From Agarophyton chilense (taxonomy: Eukaryota > Rhodophyta > Florideophyceae > Gracilariales > Gracilariaceae), in NCBI GenBank assembly GCA_030374765.1, contig JARGXX010000026.1, positions 62,001-126,000 of the forward strand: a stretch of DNA of 64,000 nucleotides, given 5' to 3'. Both the position numbers and the translations under genes were made by a program. Of this stretch, positions 61,782-64,000 are shown piece by piece (the stretch's first letter is position 1; each line of letters begins with the position of its first letter). The notes below the pieces were generated by a model that searched no databases, was not told where the DNA came from, and was given only the letters and a program-made list of their open reading frames with translations.

Positions 61782-64000
61782 ATGCGCCTCATCTCAATCT
61801 CAACGTGAAACGGCCATCTGATTAGCTACTGCAAATGCCTTCATGCAACGTGTTATGGACAAGTGGTCTGGATCTAATGGGGTTTCTTGGGGCTTTGGCC
61901 CAAGTGGAGCGATCTGATTGGACGAGAGCACTGAATGAGCACGGGCTATGCAGTTCGAGAGAATGTGCCAATGGGGGCTGGATACTAGGTTTGGCCGTAA
62001 CAGCCGAATTTGGGCTGCGCGGGGCGGTTGCCTTGGGCAAACCACTGTGGTTGATTTTTTTGAGTTGTTATTTGTTATGCTTTATGTTTGATTTTGTTTC
62101 GGCGCGCAACTCTTCGTCGCACATTCGCAAGCTGTGAGTGGTGGGTGACCTGCCGACGGTCAGCACCGGCGGCGGAACTGCGTGCAAGGTAGTTATAGTT
62201 GTCAATGACGGTCGGCGAGGACCATACTAAATTGTTAAGGCTGACTACCTTCATTTGTTTTTCTTCTTTTACTTTCGTTTCCTTCTCGTCTTTTGCTTTC
62301 TTTTCCATTTCCTTTTCATAACCTGTGCTCACTTTGTGAAAAGGGAGATCCTTCAATTGAAGCCCCCCCATTTCCTTATTCCTGAAAGAAGTGACCAATG
62401 ATAGATCAAAATTGATTCTCGTCATGAACTATCTAGGGTATTTCTTATACAGCATCCCTGGTGAGTAAAGCTTAAGAATATCTTCACGGGAAAGAGTGTT
62501 ATGACATCTTCTTACCGCTCCCACCGCTTGTCGCTGTCTTATTTTGTTATCAAGTGCAGAAATAATGCCTGTTCTCTTGTCGTCAAATACCTGACCGTTG
62601 AAGAAGTTGAAATCCTAACCCCACTCCAGAGCGAAGGCTTTCTGAATTCCTGTCACATATCCTTTAAGTGTGCTGGGCGCTAATTCGTCGTCCGGTCGTT
62701 TGTATTTACACTGTGCGATGTATTCTACTATTTCGTTATTCACCCTTTGCAAGTACGAAGTGAACCATTGATCACATTCCACAGCAATCGAAGCGCCGTT
62801 GTACTTTGGGCAAAGATGAAGTCGTGTCAGTCTAGTTTCCAGCTCTGCGAGATTTCTACGTCTCTAGCGCCATGTATTTCGATCCTCAAGAGATTGCAGC
62901 AAATCGGCTCGTAGCATTTCTTAATGTTTCACGTAAAACGTTGCTAACAGTTGAATACTTTTTACTGTAGCTTTCTAGGTGTTGTCGGGAACGTGGTGGC
63001 CAAGCAAAGCAACAGCTCAAAAAGAGAGACCATCAGGACAGTGTGTTTCTGCGAGAGTGTTGTAGGTTTTTTCCTCGGGGATTTAGTACTCTTTGCATCT
63101 GTTGATTGCATTGCTGGCAATTACTTCTTCGACGTGAACAGGAGAGTGACAACTGACACGTCGAACAAACTGGTCTCGTGAGAGAGATGTAGATGAGGAG
63201 AGCGGATTACAAAAGAAGTTCTCATCAAAAATGGTGTGCGTAGACATTCCTTCGAAAACCATACCATGCATAAAGCATTTTGTAAAGGCATTGCACTGAA
63301 AGAATGCAGCATTAGGTTTCGACGTCATTGTTTGACAACAATGTTTAGTTCTGCTTCTAGTTCCAGTTCCATCAGTGAGATAATCTCGTTATGTTGAAAA
63401 TATCATGCAGATGCCGTGGCACTCCATAGCAAAATTGATGCCTCGCCTACGGGTCAGCCACATTTGTGCTGTGTGGTCCCTCGATATCGGAACTCGATTT
63501 GCAACACAACCCCTACATACTATTAAATACTCTGTCTATGTTGCCATCCACCTTCGAAGTACGCAATACTAGATTACTAAACAAGATAATAATTTTTGAC
63601 GAGTTTTTCTAGATCACGTGGGACCCAAAATATTTAATTATTGATATACTTGCTCCTCCTTCAGTTTGCTTCACCAAAACTAAATTGTTTTAGAGAACAA
63701 GTGTAAGCTATTTTTACCAGGGTTTTGAACCTTTTCGTCGATGATAAGGATGAATGGTTTTATGTCTGTCGAAGACTCAAAAGCTTTACCGCCTTACGTT
63801 AGAAATTTTAAATCCTCTCCCAATTTCGGCTACTTTTTAAGAAAAATTTTGGCCTCATATAAGGTCAATTTGGTTTAATGTGGGGTCAATTCTTTGGACG
63901 CATGGGCTCTCTAGTTCTTACCGCCCAGAAACGGCTTTAATTGTAAAAAAGTTCGGTTTGGAATCCGTTTTTCTTTAGACCATAACTATGAGCCAATCTA
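61782..64000. other. Spacer at the window end, dispersed repeat copy inside
   Basis: No supported gene. A Lys/Glu-rich minus frame (62425-62075) and a hydrophobic plus frame (62951-63181) show no domain. The second copy of the dispersed repeat lies at 63379-63520. Confidence 0.5.
63379..63520 (+). repeat. Dispersed repeat, second copy
   Basis: Matches 41923-42060 along its length (GTTATGTT, TGCAGAT..CG.GGCACTCCA, CGATATC.GAACTCGATTT, CAACA.AAC.CCTACA), at about three-quarters identity by eye. The inverted arms here are less perfect (GCAGATGCCGTGGCAC against GTGGTCCCTCGATATC). Confidence 0.6.

Noticed and set aside
1-64000. tRNA genes, CRISPR arrays, plasmid or phage functions
   Set aside because: No cloverleaf with a clear T-arm, no regularly spaced direct repeats with unique spacers, and no bacterial-type genes were seen. 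tRNA detection by eye is weak, so a tRNAscan run would be needed to exclude one.

Overview
The window is eukaryotic nuclear DNA, most likely from a red alga with a repeat-rich genome (a florideophyte such as Chondrus is my best guess, from memory of family resemblance and not tested). Reasons: several LTR retrotransposon families (Gypsy chromoviruses and Copia), a Mutator-like transposon with a FAR1/WRKY-GCM1-like zinc finger and a SWIM-like motif, a 120-nt eukaryotic-type 5S rRNA gene, few and apparently intronless host genes, long gene-poor AT-rich spacers, and no bacterial operon structure. About two thirds of the 64 kb is mobile-element DNA.

Layout. 1-2077: decayed Myb/SANT-like gene and unassigned DNA. 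2078-7418: decayed Mutator-like element (MULE) on the minus strand with a perfect 28-bp terminal inverted repeat. 7419-15.9 kb: host region with an unrecognised acidic Ser/Asp-rich gene (minus), a 5S rRNA gene, a possible small secreted protein (minus) and a basic protein with an internal duplication (13480-14799, plus). 16084-39794: an old Gypsy chromovirus ('outer', minus strand, 634-bp LTRs) whose gag is split by a young Gypsy chromovirus ('inner', 26548-38321, 794-bp LTRs, target duplication GAATC). 39.8-46.6 kb: host island with two related Gly/Cys-rich proteins that start MG(S/G)C, preceded by inverted repeats, and an SMP-30-like secreted beta-propeller gene. 46643-52069: a compact third chromodomain Gypsy (311-bp LTRs, target duplication CTCAC). 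53274-58411: a Copia element (321-bp LTRs, target duplication GAGCG). 58.4-64 kb: Copia RT remnant, unrecognised degenerate ORFs and spacer.

Main points of interest. Both large Gypsy elements carry, between the 3' LTR and the end of pol, a long gene on the opposite strand from gag-pol; the two antisense proteins are clearly related although the elements differ in LTR sequence and age, and neither resembles a protein I know. In both elements an in-frame TAA separates the integrase part of pol from a C-terminal chromodomain, with the reading frame kept. The inner LTR has a perfectly symmetrical TATA region that could serve transcription in both directions. Other points: the MGxC Gly/Cys-rich pair with an internal 62-codon duplication and a frameshifted continuation, and the palindrome CGCATATGCG, which occurs five times where about 0.06 is expected by chance.

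Limits: all homology calls come from reading motifs by eye; no search or alignment program was run. Most transposon genes here are broken by stop codons and frameshifts.
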